Notes: generated by a model not told the origin, from the sequence alone. A stretch of DNA of 64,000 bases from CAZMNY01 sp964567745 (GCA_964567745.1 CAZMNY010000006.1:186001-250000), one strand, 5' to 3'. Shown: positions 42,252 to 52,293, counted from the stretch's first letter. Numbers and translations are program-made.

Positions 42252-43709
42252 CTACGCCAGGATCGGCTTGATAGCGTGGCCGTGTACGTCGGTCAGGCGG
42301 CGGTCGAGTCCGTTGTGGTACCAGGTGAGTTTCGTGTGGTCGAAGCCGAGCAGTTGAAGAACGGTGGCGTAAAAATCCCAAACGGTTGTCACGTCCTCAA
42401 CGGAACGGCGACCAAATTCGTCGGTCGCGCCGTGACTCACGCCTCCCTTCACGCCCGCCCCCATCATCCAGCATGTAAACCCGTCGGGGTTGTGGTCGCG
42501 TCCGGCTGTCCCCTGCTGCCGCGTTGGCATACGACCGAACTCGGTGGTCCACAGAATGAGGGTGTCGTCGAGCAGTCCCGATTGCTGTAGGTCGCTCAGC
42601 AGCGCCGCGGTCGGTTGATCGAAGATCGGGCAGTGCCGTTCATAGTCGGACTTCAGCGTCTTGTGAGCATCCCAGTTCAGCTTGCCATCGACCCCGGATG
42701 CTCTCGACGCGCAGTAGAGATTGACGTAGCGAACTCCGCGTTCGAGCAGTCGGCGTGAGAGCAGACAATTCCTCGCGTAGGCCGCCTTCAATTCGTTCTT
42801 GTCATCCGTTCCATACATCTTGTGAACCGCGGTCGACTCCGACGCCAAATCGGAAACCTCCGGCGCCGAAAGCTGCATGCGAGCCGAAAGTTCATACGCG
42901 GAAATCCGAGCCAGCAGTTCCGATTGGCCGGGATTGTCGCTCGCGTGACGTTTGTTGAGCAACGAGAGCAACTCGCGCGATGCGGCCTCCTCCTTGGGCG
43001 ATATGGCGGAGGGACGATCCAAATTGCGAATCGGCTGCTGATTGCTCAGCACGATTGCTTGATCTCGCGCCGGCAAGAATCCGTTGCTCCAATTCGCCTT
43101 GCCATTCGGCGGCTCGCCTCGAATGTCCGGAATCGCGACATAAGTCGGAAGATTGTCGTTACTGCTCCCAAGCGCATGACTCATCCAAGCTCCAGCGCTT
43201 GGAAACCCTTCGGTCGGATGTCCCGTGTTCATGAAGATGCACCCGGGTCCGTGGGTATTCGTTTTGGTCATCATCGAGTGGACAAAGGCCATCTTGTCCG
43301 CGTGGCGACTCATGTGAGGCAGCATGCTGGAGAACATTTTGCCGCACTCGCCGGCCGGCGCGAACGGCCACGGACTCTCCATCAACGAACCATTCTTACC
43401 TTGAAAACTGACCAAGTTCGCTTCGCCAGGAAGGGGTTTGCCGTTGAGTTTCGTGAGAGCGGGTTTGTGCTCCCACAGGTCGACATGAGACGCGGCGCCG
43501 GGACAGAAGATCTGCAGGACGCGTTTAGCGCGTGGCTTGAAACGCGTCTGCCCTCGACCAGGCTTCCAGTCGCGATCTTCGCCAACCACATCACGGGCGA
43601 CCAGTTGGCTTAAGCCGATACCAGCCAATGCAGTGGAAACATGACCAAGCGATCGACCGAGCGACTGGCCGAGAAAAGCGCGGCGATCAATCATGAACGA
43701 CGGATTCAT
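42252..43709 (-). CDS. DUF1501 protein, partner of the PSD1 cytochrome
   Basis: The 485-residue protein carries a twin-arginine leader (IDRRAFLGQSLGRSLGH). The DUF1501 domain, a member of the alkaline-phosphatase/sulfatase-like fold group, shows KRVLQIFCPGAASHVDLWEHKPALTKLNGKPLPG, the NTHGPGCIFMNTGHPTEGFPSAGAW segment, LLSRRLLERGVRYVNLYC, TLILWTTEFGRMPTRQ, GRDHNPDGFTCWMMGAGVKGG and a terminal YHNGLDRRLTDVHG. No reaction is established for the family. GAGG precedes the ATG. It begins 9 bases after the PSD1 gene, so it is the second gene of that operon, and it mirrors the pair at 46867-51511. Confidence 0.93.
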   Translation of the reverse strand: MNPSFMIDRRAFLGQSLGRSLGHVSTALAGIGLSQLVARDVVGEDRDWKPGRGQTRFKPRAKRVLQIFCPGAASHVDLWEHKPALTKLNGKPLPGEANLVSFQGKNGSLMESPWPFAPAGECGKMFSSMLPHMSRHADKMAFVHSMMTKTNTHGPGCIFMNTGHPTEGFPSAGAWMSHALGSSNDNLPTYVAIPDIRGEPPNGKANWSNGFLPARDQAIVLSNQQPIRNLDRPSAISPKEEAASRELLSLLNKRHASDNPGQSELLARISAYELSARMQLSAPEVSDLASESTAVHKMYGTDDKNELKAAYARNCLLSRRLLERGVRYVNLYCASRASGVDGKLNWDAHKTLKSDYERHCPIFDQPTAALLSDLQQSGLLDDTLILWTTEFGRMPTRQQGTAGRDHNPDGFTCWMMGAGVKGGVSHGATDEFGRRSVEDVTTVWDFYATVLQLLGFDHTKLTWYHNGLDRRLTDVHGHAIKPILA

Positions 43710-43718
43710 CAGACTGCC

Positions 43719-46664
43719 TCAGTTCAAATAGATGAATTCATTTGAGTTTAGTAACACTCGGCAAAGCGAACGCAAACCATGTTGGTCCGCCAATTTGACA
43801 CATGCTGAAAGCTCGACCTCACTTGGCTCGCGACCGTAACAATGAACGAACGCATCAGTTACCTGACGATCCATCGTAACAGGGCTGGCTGCTTCGTTTT
43901 TTCCGAGTTGAACAGCCATCGCTTCCGCCATGTCGAGCGTGAATTGATGGTTCATCAACGTCAAGGCTTGCAGCGGAGATGTTGTGCTCGAACGACGCGG
44001 CACCGGAAACGCGCAATCGGGCGTGTCGAATTCAGTCAGCAGGTCAATCTGCATCGCTCGCGCGCGATGGTGATACACCGCTCGTCGATACGTTTCGGGT
44101 CCGTGTTGATCGAGAGGGTGATAGGTGGCGACGTTGTCCTGCACGTATTGGAACAGACGAAAACCGGGGCCGCCCATCGTCAAATCAAGTTTGCCGGCGA
44201 CTGCCAATGTCGCATCGCGAATCTCCTCGCCGGAAAGGCGCCGAGGCGGGAAACGCCACAGCAGTCGACTTTCCGCGTCGACGTTGGCGGCCTCCACTCG
44301 ATAGTCGCCAGATTGACGATACGTTTGCGAGAGCATGATCGTCTTGTGGATCGGCTTCAGCCGCCAACTCGATTTTTTCAGCTCAAGCGCTAGCCAGTCG
44401 AGCAGCTGTGGATGCGACGGACGTCCGCCCATGTAGCCAAAGTCGCTGGGCGTCTTGACGATGCCAACGCCAAAATGATAGTGCCAAAGCCGGTTGACGA
44501 GCACTCGAGGCGTGAGCGGATTGTCGGCGCCAACGATCCACTTGCCCAACTCCAAGCGCCGAGTCGGTTCCGCTGAATCGCGCTGCAATTGATACTTGCC
44601 GCTGGTTCGCTCGAGCGTCTTCAAGCTCGCTGGCGTCACCTCAGCTCCCAGACGCTGTGGGCTTCCGCCGACGAACACGTGAAAGGGGCCGTTGTTCTGT
44701 TGAAAGTTTCCGATCCACCATTTCGGCGGCGCGGTGGCTTTGCGTAATGCGTCCGCTTTGCGACGTAGAGATCTGAGTTCGACCAGCAGAGTTTTCGCTC
44801 GCTTGGCCTCGACGCTCGTGAGTCCAAGTCGCTTGATGATCGAATCATCATTCTCAGCCTTGTCCGCGAGGTTGCCGACTGCTTGGCTCGGAAGCGATGC
44901 CGCGACAACTCGCCACTCTCCCAGCTTCGGCGCGACTTCAATTTTATAGGACGTTGCCAAACGATCGGCGTACCGCTGATTCCGATCTCGCCCCCAAACA
45001 ATGCGATCGATTTGTTGCTCTTCGGCAAATTCAATTTGCACCCAGCCGGCGCCGACTTGGTTGGAAATCCAGCTGCGCGAGTTTCCGACTTGGGCATCGT
45101 TGATATGGGCTAACTTGTGTTTCGGATTGTTAGGAAAGTCGCCTGACGAGGTGGCCTTGCCGCCCGCGGAAGCAAGCGCGACATTGCGAGGCTTTTTTCC
45201 TTCGCTCGCAACCGTGAAGGCTTCGAGCTCGTCGATGCACGGTTCCGCGGAATTGGTCTTCAGGATCGTGAAACGCAGATATCGAGCTGCGGTTGGCTTG
45301 AAACGTTCGACATTCAGTTTCGCATTGACCGCAAGCCGAAATCCTGAATGAAGGTCTCGCAACTTGCCGCGTGTCGCATCGATCGACTTCTCGATCTTAG
45401 CGAGGTTCGCCGCCTGTTCCTCGCTCTGCTTTGTCTTCAGTGTTCGCTCGCCGTGTCTCACACCGGAGAACGTTCCGTAGAGGCTGTAGTAATCTTGTTG
45501 CGAAATCGGGTCGAACTTGTGATTGTGGCAGCGGCCGCAACCGACCGTGAGTCCCAGAAACGCCTCGCCTGTCGCTCGAATTATTTCGTCAATCGTGTTG
45601 GCTCGAATCTGAGCTGCTGCGGCGGCGTCTTGATTTCCTACGTTGTCGTATGGACCGCACACAAGGAACGCAGTTCCGACGGCAACATCAGGATCGTCAG
45701 GGCCGAGGACATCGCCGGCCAAGTGTTCGAGCACCAAACGATCGAACGGCTTATCGTCGTTGAAGGAGCGTATCACGTAGTCGCGAAACGGCCACACCGA
45801 GTTGTGAATCACATTGCGTTCGAAGCCGTTGCTCTCTCCAAACCGAACAACGTCGAGCCAATGCCGGCCCCACTGCTCACCGTAGCGAGGCGACTTCAAC
45901 AAACGATCGATCAATGTCTTATAAGCTTTGTCACCGACAACGTTTTCGTCGCCCGTTTCCGCTTTGTTGGCCGACAAGAAATCGGCGATCTCTTCCGGCG
46001 TCGGCGGCAGACCATGCAAGTCATAGGTGGCTCGACGAATCAACGGCCTCGACGAAGCGGACGGCGACGGCTCGATCCCTTTCTGTTCGAGCTTGGCATA
46101 AATGTAGCGATCGATCGGGCTTGTCTTCCAACCTGCCGGAATGGTCTTAGACGATGGAGCGGGTGTAAGGCTTAGAGGTCGAAGCGACCACCATTCGTAA
46201 CCCGCGCGAGCTTCGGTGGTCGCGGCAAATGGGTCGAGCGGTTCTGACGGAAAGTAGGCGCCTTGCTCGATCCACCGTTTGAGGACCGCTGTCTCTTCGG
46301 CGCTAAGGGGCGTCTTCGGCGGCATCTCTTCGCTGACGACATACTCGTAAAGCAGGCTTTCGTCTGGCTTGCTCGGCTCAATCGCCGCGCCACTCTCACC
46401 GCCTTTGAGCGTTGTCTGTTTCGTTCGCAGGTCGAGCTCGCCTTTGCGTTCGGAACCGTGGCACTCGAGACAACGCCCAACAAGAATCGGTTCGACTTGC
46501 TTTCGGAAAAATGCTTCGCGCGATGTTTGCTCCGATTCGTCCGCGCGGAGTGGCGGGCAAAGGAACAACGTGGCCCAGACGCAGATAACGATGAGCGTGC
46601 GGAGCGGACGAGCCCATGCCGGGATTCGGGACAAGTCACAGTTGTTCAAACGCGATTCAGTCAT
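43719..46664 (-). CDS. PSD1-DUF1549-DUF1553 planctomycete cytochrome with discoidin-type insert
   Basis: The product has 981 residues from the ATG at 46664; the frame extends to 46760 but the leader (about 20-41, ending PPLRA) argues for the inner start. Order of modules: cytochrome-like PSD1 with heme motif CLECH at 65-69 and MPP heme ligand in EEMPPKTPL; DUF1549 (RRATYDLHGLPPTPEEI...SPRYGEQWGRHWLDVVRF) with a second motif CGRCH near 400; an F5/8-type-C-like sandwich (about 465-620, ARYLRFTILKTNSAEPCIDELE...VQIEFAEEQQIDRIVW); then DUF1553 (NPLTPRVLVNRLWHYHFGVGIV...SPLQALTLMNHQF). F5/8-C domains usually bind sugars or lipids. The role of the system is unknown. Divergent from the next PSD1 gene. 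Confidence 0.93.
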   Translation of the reverse strand: MTESRLNNCDLSRIPAWARPLRTLIVICVWATLFLCPPLRADESEQTSREAFFRKQVEPILVGRCLECHGSERKGELDLRTKQTTLKGGESGAAIEPSKPDESLLYEYVVSEEMPPKTPLSAEETAVLKRWIEQGAYFPSEPLDPFAATTEARAGYEWWSLRPLSLTPAPSSKTIPAGWKTSPIDRYIYAKLEQKGIEPSPSASSRPLIRRATYDLHGLPPTPEEIADFLSANKAETGDENVVGDKAYKTLIDRLLKSPRYGEQWGRHWLDVVRFGESNGFERNVIHNSVWPFRDYVIRSFNDDKPFDRLVLEHLAGDVLGPDDPDVAVGTAFLVCGPYDNVGNQDAAAAAQIRANTIDEIIRATGEAFLGLTVGCGRCHNHKFDPISQQDYYSLYGTFSGVRHGERTLKTKQSEEQAANLAKIEKSIDATRGKLRDLHSGFRLAVNAKLNVERFKPTAARYLRFTILKTNSAEPCIDELEAFTVASEGKKPRNVALASAGGKATSSGDFPNNPKHKLAHINDAQVGNSRSWISNQVGAGWVQIEFAEEQQIDRIVWGRDRNQRYADRLATSYKIEVAPKLGEWRVVAASLPSQAVGNLADKAENDDSIIKRLGLTSVEAKRAKTLLVELRSLRRKADALRKATAPPKWWIGNFQQNNGPFHVFVGGSPQRLGAEVTPASLKTLERTSGKYQLQRDSAEPTRRLELGKWIVGADNPLTPRVLVNRLWHYHFGVGIVKTPSDFGYMGGRPSHPQLLDWLALELKKSSWRLKPIHKTIMLSQTYRQSGDYRVEAANVDAESRLLWRFPPRRLSGEEIRDATLAVAGKLDLTMGGPGFRLFQYVQDNVATYHPLDQHGPETYRRAVYHHRARAMQIDLLTEFDTPDCAFPVPRRSSTTSPLQALTLMNHQFTLDMAEAMAVQLGKNEAASPVTMDRQVTDAFVHCYGREPSEVELSACVKLADQHGLRSLCRVLLNSNEFIYLN

Positions 46665-46866
46665 CTGGCCATTCCGATGTAATTCACGATTCCTTGATTC
46701 GTCAGCACCTATCTTAGTCCTAAATTGAGTGTCGCGGTTGGGAGTGTCAATTGTGCCCATTCGTAGAGAATTGCGTCGATTGGCCGGTTGCTGTTAAAAT
46801 GATATTCGTCGCGTCAGCCGCTGGCGCGATCCTGCCCCAACGCCCCCAAGCCTCAGGCGCCTCGCC

Positions 46867-49800
46867 ATGCAACGCTCCCTCTTGGCCATCCTGATTCTGC
46901 TCGCTCCCGCTACGTTGCGAGTTGTTGCGGAAGACCGCGAGTTGACGCTTGAGCGTGATGTGCGGCCGATTCTCAAGGAACATTGTCTCGAATGCCACGG
47001 CGCCACGAACGAGATGAAGGGTGAACTCGACTTGCGGCTCGCCCGCTTTATGATCGCCGGCGGTGAGAGCGGTCCGGCCATCGTGCCCGGCAAGGCGGGA
47101 GAGAGCCTGCTGTTGCAGCGAGTTCGAGACGGTGAAATGCCGCCTGGCGACACGCCTGTGCCCGCCGAGCAGATCGCCATTCTGGAAAAGTGGATTTCCG
47201 GCGGCGCGGCGACTGCGAGACCAGAGCCGGAGACGATCGAAGATGGAATCGGGATCACCTTCGAAGAGCGCGAGTTTTGGTCGTTCAAGCCGGTCGTTCG
47301 CCCTGCCGTCCCGAAGTTCGACGCCGCCGATCGTGCGAGGACGCCTGTCGATGCGTTCCTGTTGGAGAGCATGAAGACGAAGGCGAGCGAACTGAGTTTT
47401 TCTCCCGACGCGAACCGGCGCACTATGATTCGCCGCCTCTATCTTGACCTCATCGGTCTTCCGCCAACGCCAGACGACGTCTCTGCGTTTGTGGCCGACA
47501 AATCGCCTCAAGCCTACGAAGCGTTAGTCGATCGCTTACTCAAGTCGCCACGGTACGGTGAACGGTGGGCGCGACACTGGCTTGACATCGCCGGCTATGC
47601 GGACAGCGAAGGCTACAGTAACGCCGACGCCGATCGCCCCTGGGCGTACCAGTATCGCGACTACGTGATCCGATCACTCAATGCCGACAAGCCGTTCGAT
47701 CAATTCATTCAAGAGCAACTTGCGGGCGACGAAATGGCGCCGCGACCACACGCTAACCTTTCACCTAACCAGATCGACAAATTGACCGCGACAGGCCTGT
47801 TGCGAATGGCGGCCGACGGAACGGGCAGCGGTTCGAACGACGATACCGCTCGGAACCAAACCGTGGCTGACACCATTAAGATCGTCTCCACATCGCTGCT
47901 CGGTCTAAGCGTCGGTTGCGCCCAGTGCCACGACCATCGCTACGACCCGATTCCGCAAAAAGACTACTACGCATTGCGAGCCGTGTTCGAACCGGCGCTC
48001 GACTGGAAGCGTTGGCGGACGCCGCCTCAACGCTTGCTGTCGTTGTATACGGACGACGACCGAGCAAAAGCGAAAGAGGTCGAGGCGGAGGTTGCGGTCG
48101 TCGCAGCAGAGAAAGCCAAGAAGCTGGCGAAGTACATTGACGAGGCTTTGGAGAAGGAACTCGGGAAACACGCGACCGAACTTCGCGAACGACTTCGAAC
48201 CGCCTACAAGACTCCCGCTACCAAGCGCAATGACGAGCAGAAGAAGCTCCTCAAGGAATACCCTAGCACGAACATTTCCGCCGGCAATTTGTATCAATAC
48301 AACAAGGGCCATGCGGATGAACTCAAAGCCATCGACGCGAATATTGCAAAAATCCGAACCAAAAAGCCCGTTGAAAAGTTTCTTCGCGTACTGACCGAGA
48401 CGTCGGGCAAGGCGCCGCAGACATTCTTGTTTCACCGCGGCGATCATCGGCAGCCAACCGAACCGATCGCACCGGCGGGCCTTTCCATCGCCGCACCGCC
48501 AGGTGAGCGAGCGACTTTTGAAGACGATGAACAAACGAAGGCAGACGGAAAACAAGCGACGTCGGGACGGCGATTGGCTTACGCCAAGTCGTTGACTAAC
48601 TCTAAACATCCCTTGGTCGCTCGAGTCCTCGTCAATCGCATCTGGCTGCATCACTTTGGACGAGGCATCGTGGGCACTCCATCCGATTTCGGCCGACTCG
48701 GCCAGCGACCGACACACCCGAAACTACTCGACTGGCTGGCCAGCGAGTTCGTCGAGAAAGGCTGGAGCCTCAAGCGGCTGCACAAGTTGATCGTGATGTC
48801 GACGGCCTATCGCCAATCGTCGGTCGCTAGCCCAGAAAAACTAGCGATTGACGGCGCCAATCGACACTATTGGAAGTGGCCGCTCCAACGACTTGACGCC
48901 GAGATCGTACGCGACCGAATTCTGGCGACCAACGGCGCGCTCGGTGACGAGATGTACGGCCCCGCCGTCAATGTGAAAACCGACGATGCAGGACAAGTCT
49001 TGGTCGATGGCGGCGAATCGAGGCGGAGTATCTACATCCGCGTCAAACGAACTCAGCCGGTTGCGATGCTGAAAGCCTTCGACGCGCCGGTGATGGATGT
49101 CAATTGTGAGAGCCGACCATCGTCGACGGTAGCGCCTCAATCATTGCTGTTGATGAATAGCGAATTCATTCTTCGACAAGCCCGAGCACTTGCCAAGCGA
49201 GCGGCGGACGAGGCGAAGACTTCAGTCCAAGTCGATTTTGACCTAACTCAACTTCAACCCGCCGAATCGAGCTGGAGTTTCGGATACGGGCGAATCGATG
49301 ACGACGCCAAATCGGTTGACGACTTTACGCCGCTTCCGCACTGGAACGGCAACACCTGGCAGGGCGGACCGAAACTCCCCGATCCAAAACTAAGTTTTGC
49401 GTTCCTCAATGCGACCGGCGGACACCCCTCAAACGAACTCGCCGTGATTCGCCGATGGACAGCGCCCGAGTCGGGCAAACTGACGATCACCGGTCAGATC
49501 GCGCATCCGTCCAAGAACGGTGATGGCGTCAGAGGTCGGATTATTTCGAGTCGACATGGTGTCGCCGGAACTTGGGTCGCTCAAGGCAACAGCGCGGCGA
49601 CTGAAGTGAAACCGATTGAGATTGAGCGAGGTGATCGCATTGACTTTGTCGTCGACTGCCGCGCCAACATGACATCCGACTCGTTTAGCTGGGAAGCCAA
49701 CCTGTCGATGTCGTCAACGCCCGGCGCGACGATGGCTGTGAATTCAAAGGTTGGATTTCACGGCCCAGTTGCCGACGGCTCCTCCACACCGGCTCAAATT

Positions 49801-49998
49801 CTTCGCGCTTGGGAGCTGGCCTATTGCCGGCCGCCAAGCGACAACGAGCTGACGGCTTCGCTGCAGTTTTTGGCAGACCAAGTCAAGCACATCAACTCCA
49901 CCGGCTCAGCCGACCCCAAGACGTCTCCATCACAGCAAGCGATGGCCAACCTGTGCCAGGTTTTGCTGAGCTCCAACGAATTCCTCTATATCGATTAA
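46867..49998 (+). CDS. PSD1-DUF1549-DUF1553 cytochrome with C-terminal beta-sandwich insert
   Basis: A 1043-residue exported protein with leader MQRSLLAILILLAPATLRVVA. PSD1 heme motif CLECH is at 40-44 with GEMPP; DUF1549 (RRLYLDLIGLPPTPDDV...RHWLDIAGYADSEGY) carries CAQCH near residue 350. A charged, helix-prone stretch (about 395-500, rich in Lys/Glu/Ala) replaces the sandwich domain seen in the other PSD1 proteins. DUF1553 follows (HPLVARVLVNRIWLHHFGRGIV, TVAPQSLLLMNSEFI). A beta-sandwich-like insert (about 790-955, VQVDFDLTQLQPAESSWSFGYG...FSWEANLSM) lies inside the end of DUF1553, before the final LSSNEFLYID. It is followed 70 bases later by its DUF1501 partner. Confidence 0.92.
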   Translation: MQRSLLAILILLAPATLRVVAEDRELTLERDVRPILKEHCLECHGATNEMKGELDLRLARFMIAGGESGPAIVPGKAGESLLLQRVRDGEMPPGDTPVPAEQIAILEKWISGGAATARPEPETIEDGIGITFEEREFWSFKPVVRPAVPKFDAADRARTPVDAFLLESMKTKASELSFSPDANRRTMIRRLYLDLIGLPPTPDDVSAFVADKSPQAYEALVDRLLKSPRYGERWARHWLDIAGYADSEGYSNADADRPWAYQYRDYVIRSLNADKPFDQFIQEQLAGDEMAPRPHANLSPNQIDKLTATGLLRMAADGTGSGSNDDTARNQTVADTIKIVSTSLLGLSVGCAQCHDHRYDPIPQKDYYALRAVFEPALDWKRWRTPPQRLLSLYTDDDRAKAKEVEAEVAVVAAEKAKKLAKYIDEALEKELGKHATELRERLRTAYKTPATKRNDEQKKLLKEYPSTNISAGNLYQYNKGHADELKAIDANIAKIRTKKPVEKFLRVLTETSGKAPQTFLFHRGDHRQPTEPIAPAGLSIAAPPGERATFEDDEQTKADGKQATSGRRLAYAKSLTNSKHPLVARVLVNRIWLHHFGRGIVGTPSDFGRLGQRPTHPKLLDWLASEFVEKGWSLKRLHKLIVMSTAYRQSSVASPEKLAIDGANRHYWKWPLQRLDAEIVRDRILATNGALGDEMYGPAVNVKTDDAGQVLVDGGESRRSIYIRVKRTQPVAMLKAFDAPVMDVNCESRPSSTVAPQSLLLMNSEFILRQARALAKRAADEAKTSVQVDFDLTQLQPAESSWSFGYGRIDDDAKSVDDFTPLPHWNGNTWQGGPKLPDPKLSFAFLNATGGHPSNELAVIRRWTAPESGKLTITGQIAHPSKNGDGVRGRIISSRHGVAGTWVAQGNSAATEVKPIEIERGDRIDFVVDCRANMTSDSFSWEANLSMSSTPGATMAVNSKVGFHGPVADGSSTPAQILRAWELAYCRPPSDNELTASLQFLADQVKHINSTGSADPKTSPSQQAMANLCQVLLSSNEFLYID

Positions 49999-50068
49999 CA
50001 CGATCGATTAGCACCTACAGTTAACACGGTTCGCAAGATCGGCCAACGGGCTCTCGGTAGAACGAATT

Positions 50069-51511
50069 ATGAATCGAATTCAATCTCGACGACAGTTTCT
50101 CACTCAAAACGCGATGGGCGTTGGCGGTATGGCCTTGGCCTGCTTGCTGGATGGCGACAACCTTCTTGCGACGCCGCCAAACGTGTCGCGCGGTCCGCTC
50201 TCGTTCGATCTCAAGCCGAAGCAGCCGCCGCGCGAACCGCAAGCCAAGGCGATGATCTCGCTATTCATGCATGGCGGGCCCTCGCATGTTGACCTGACCG
50301 ACCCGAAACCCGAACTGACGAAATACAACGGAACGGAATACAAAGGCGACGTCGGTTTTAGTTTTGTCAATCGAGCGACCAAGACGCTGTTTGGGAGTCC
50401 GTTCAAGTTCAGCAAACATGGTGATTGCGGAACGGAGTTGTCGGAGTTGTTGCCGCACACGGGGAAGATTGTCGACGACATTTGTTTGATCCGATCGATG
50501 CACACCGGCTTCAACGGACATGAGGTTTCGATTCGCTATTGGCACGGCGGCATCCCAGCCGTACTCGGCCGCCCCACTTTGGGCGCATGGCTGACGTATG
50601 GCCTCGGCTCGGAGAGTCAAAACCTTCCCGCCTACATGGTGCTGACCGACCCGGGCGGGCATCCGGTCGACGGAGTTCACAATTGGACGAACGGCTGGAT
50701 TCCGCCGATGTTCCAAGGCACGGTGCTGCGGCCGAAAGAACCTCGGATTTTCAATCTGCAACCGCCGGCCCATCTGAAGGGCGAACTGCAGCGACAGAAC
50801 CTGGCATTTCTCGCCAAGCTCAATCGCGACCATCAGCAACGACTGCTCGGAGAGAACGACCTGCAGGCGCGCATCGCTAGTTATGAATTGGCCGCTAGAA
50901 TGCAAACGGCGGCTGCCGAGGCGCTCGATATTTCAGGTGAATCGAAGGCGACGCTCGAACTTTACGGCATCGACCGCAAGGAGAGCAAGGAATATGGCAT
51001 GCGATGCTTGATCGCCAGACGGTTGATCGAGCGCGGCGTGCGATTTGTGCAGCTGTTCTTGAATGGACAGCCATGGGACAACCACTCGAACATTCGCAGC
51101 TCACTCGCAAGCGCCTGCGGGCGCACAGACCAACCGGCCGCCGGACTGGTCATGGACCTCAAGCAACGAGGATTACTCGATTCGACGCTCGTGCATTGGG
51201 GCGGCGAGATCGGTCGATTACCGGTCACGGAAAACCATGGCAAGCCGGGACAAGCCGGACGAGATCACAACGGCCAAGGCTTCAGCTGCTGGCTCGCCGG
51301 CGGCGGCGTTCGAGCCGGTATGACATTTGGCGAGACCGATGAATTCGGTCACCGAGCCGAGGTCGACAAGCTAACTCCCAACGATATCCAGGCCACAATC
51401 TTGCATCAATTCGGCCTCGACCATCAACAACTGACCTACCTCTACAACGGCCGCGAACAAGTTCTAACCGACGGGCGCAAATGCCGAGTCGTCAAAGAGA
51501 TCTTGAGCTGA
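50069..51511 (+). CDS. DUF1501 protein, partner of the PSD1 cytochrome at 46867
   Basis: The 480-residue protein has a twin-arginine-type leader (SRRQFLTQNAMGVGGMALACLL). DUF1501 landmarks: KAMISLFMHGGPSHVDLTDPKPELTKYNG, NGHEVSIRYWHGGIPAVLGRPTLGAWLTYGLG, RRLIERGVRFVQLFLNGQPWDNHSN, TLVHWGGEIGRLP, GRDHNGQGFSCWLAGGGVRAGMTFGETDEFG and the terminal YNGREQVLTDG. Compared with the other two DUF1501 proteins here the active-pocket motif reads GGEIGR where the others read TTEFGR or GGEFGR. Function unknown. It is the second gene of a plus-strand operon mirroring the one at 42252-46664. Confidence 0.93.
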   Translation: MNRIQSRRQFLTQNAMGVGGMALACLLDGDNLLATPPNVSRGPLSFDLKPKQPPREPQAKAMISLFMHGGPSHVDLTDPKPELTKYNGTEYKGDVGFSFVNRATKTLFGSPFKFSKHGDCGTELSELLPHTGKIVDDICLIRSMHTGFNGHEVSIRYWHGGIPAVLGRPTLGAWLTYGLGSESQNLPAYMVLTDPGGHPVDGVHNWTNGWIPPMFQGTVLRPKEPRIFNLQPPAHLKGELQRQNLAFLAKLNRDHQQRLLGENDLQARIASYELAARMQTAAAEALDISGESKATLELYGIDRKESKEYGMRCLIARRLIERGVRFVQLFLNGQPWDNHSNIRSSLASACGRTDQPAAGLVMDLKQRGLLDSTLVHWGGEIGRLPVTENHGKPGQAGRDHNGQGFSCWLAGGGVRAGMTFGETDEFGHRAEVDKLTPNDIQATILHQFGLDHQQLTYLYNGREQVLTDGRKCRVVKEILS

Positions 51512-51578
51512 CAACCGGCTCCGACCGCTCTAGCTGAACACATTCACTTGGACTGTCTTCCTTCTCGCACTTTGAGTG

Positions 51579-51645
51579 CTTTTCGTGGCCATCTTCGTCT
51601 GACGAGAAAGGACGAGCCACAAGAAACACGAGAATCCACGAAAAG
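51579..51645. repeat. Nested inverted repeat downstream of DUF1501
   Basis: CTTTTCGTGG (51579-51588) and CCACGAAAAG (51636-51645) are perfect inverted arms, with inner GTGGC/GCCAC arms at 51585-51589 and 51616-51620. It lies between the convergent DUF1501 and acetyltransferase genes and could be a terminator-like or small dispersed palindromic element. Confidence 0.5.
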
Positions 51646-51696
51646 ACAAAATGGCAATGGGTCGGACGCGGCAACGGACTCTCGATGACATCTTCG

Positions 51697-52188
51697 TCAC
51701 AAGAATTTTTGCAGATAGGTCACGTCGAGCAGCTTCCCGAATTTGTGGCCGACTTGCTTGAATGTCCCGACTACCTCGAAGCCAAGGCTCTCATTGAGAT
51801 GAAGACTCGCGTCGCTACCCTCTGCTGCGCCGGCGATTAGCGTGCGGTAGCCGAGTCGCCTCGCTTCGTCGATAATGGATTGCTTCAAACTGCGGCCGAT
51901 CCCCTTGCCTCGGCGCCCTTCTTTCACGTTGCACGATGTCTCGGCGGTATCGGCGTATGCGGCTCTCGGATTCCACTGAGACAATGACGCCCAACCAACG
52001 ATCTGACCGTCCAACTCGGCGACCAGAATGGCGTGCCGCTCATCGTGCTTGTCGAACCAAGCTAGTTGCTCGTCTCGCGTTCTCGGTTCGATGTCAAAGG
52101 TGGCGGTCGTCGTTAGAACCGCCTCGTTGTAGCTTTCCAATATCGCGTCGACGTCCTCGCGCGACGCTCGTCGGATGCTTAGATTCAT
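51697..52188 (-). CDS. GNAT acetyltransferase, phosphinothricin/methionine-sulfoximine type
   Basis: The 163-residue protein starts at ATG 52188 with GGAG 6 bases before it. Longer in-frame starts (52206, 52269) would read through an inverted repeat and are rejected. Family features: LSIRRASREDVDAILESYNEAVLTTTATFDIEPRT at the start, the acetyl-CoA loop CNVKEGRRGKGIGRSLKQ with RRGKGIG, and DASLHLNESLGFEVVGTFKQVGHKFG at the end. Such enzymes acetylate amino-acid analogues such as phosphinothricin or methionine sulfoximine. The substrate here is not proven. It is intact, unlike the GNAT gene at 6713. Confidence 0.92.
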   Translation of the reverse strand: MNLSIRRASREDVDAILESYNEAVLTTTATFDIEPRTRDEQLAWFDKHDERHAILVAELDGQIVGWASLSQWNPRAAYADTAETSCNVKEGRRGKGIGRSLKQSIIDEARRLGYRTLIAGAAEGSDASLHLNESLGFEVVGTFKQVGHKFGKLLDVTYLQKFL

Positions 52189-52219
52189 GGTGCGCTCCGT
52201 GCTCATCGGGATCATTTCG

Positions 52220-52281
52220 TGGCAGGAAGATGGGTCAGGAAGATTTAAGAGGACTATTTTCCTGCCCACATCTTCCTGCCA
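52220..52281. repeat. Inverted repeat, 13-bp arms (TGGCAGGAAGATG)
   Basis: TGGCAGGAAGATG (52220-52232) pairs with CATCTTCCTGCCA (52269-52281); the inner flanks GGTCAGGAA and TTCCTGCCC extend the match imperfectly. It fills the gap between the response-regulator stop (52294) and the acetyltransferase start. Similar GGAAGATG-type palindromes are known as dispersed intergenic elements in planctomycetes; only one copy is noted here. Confidence 0.7.
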
Positions 52282-52293
52282 TCTTGCACTGAG

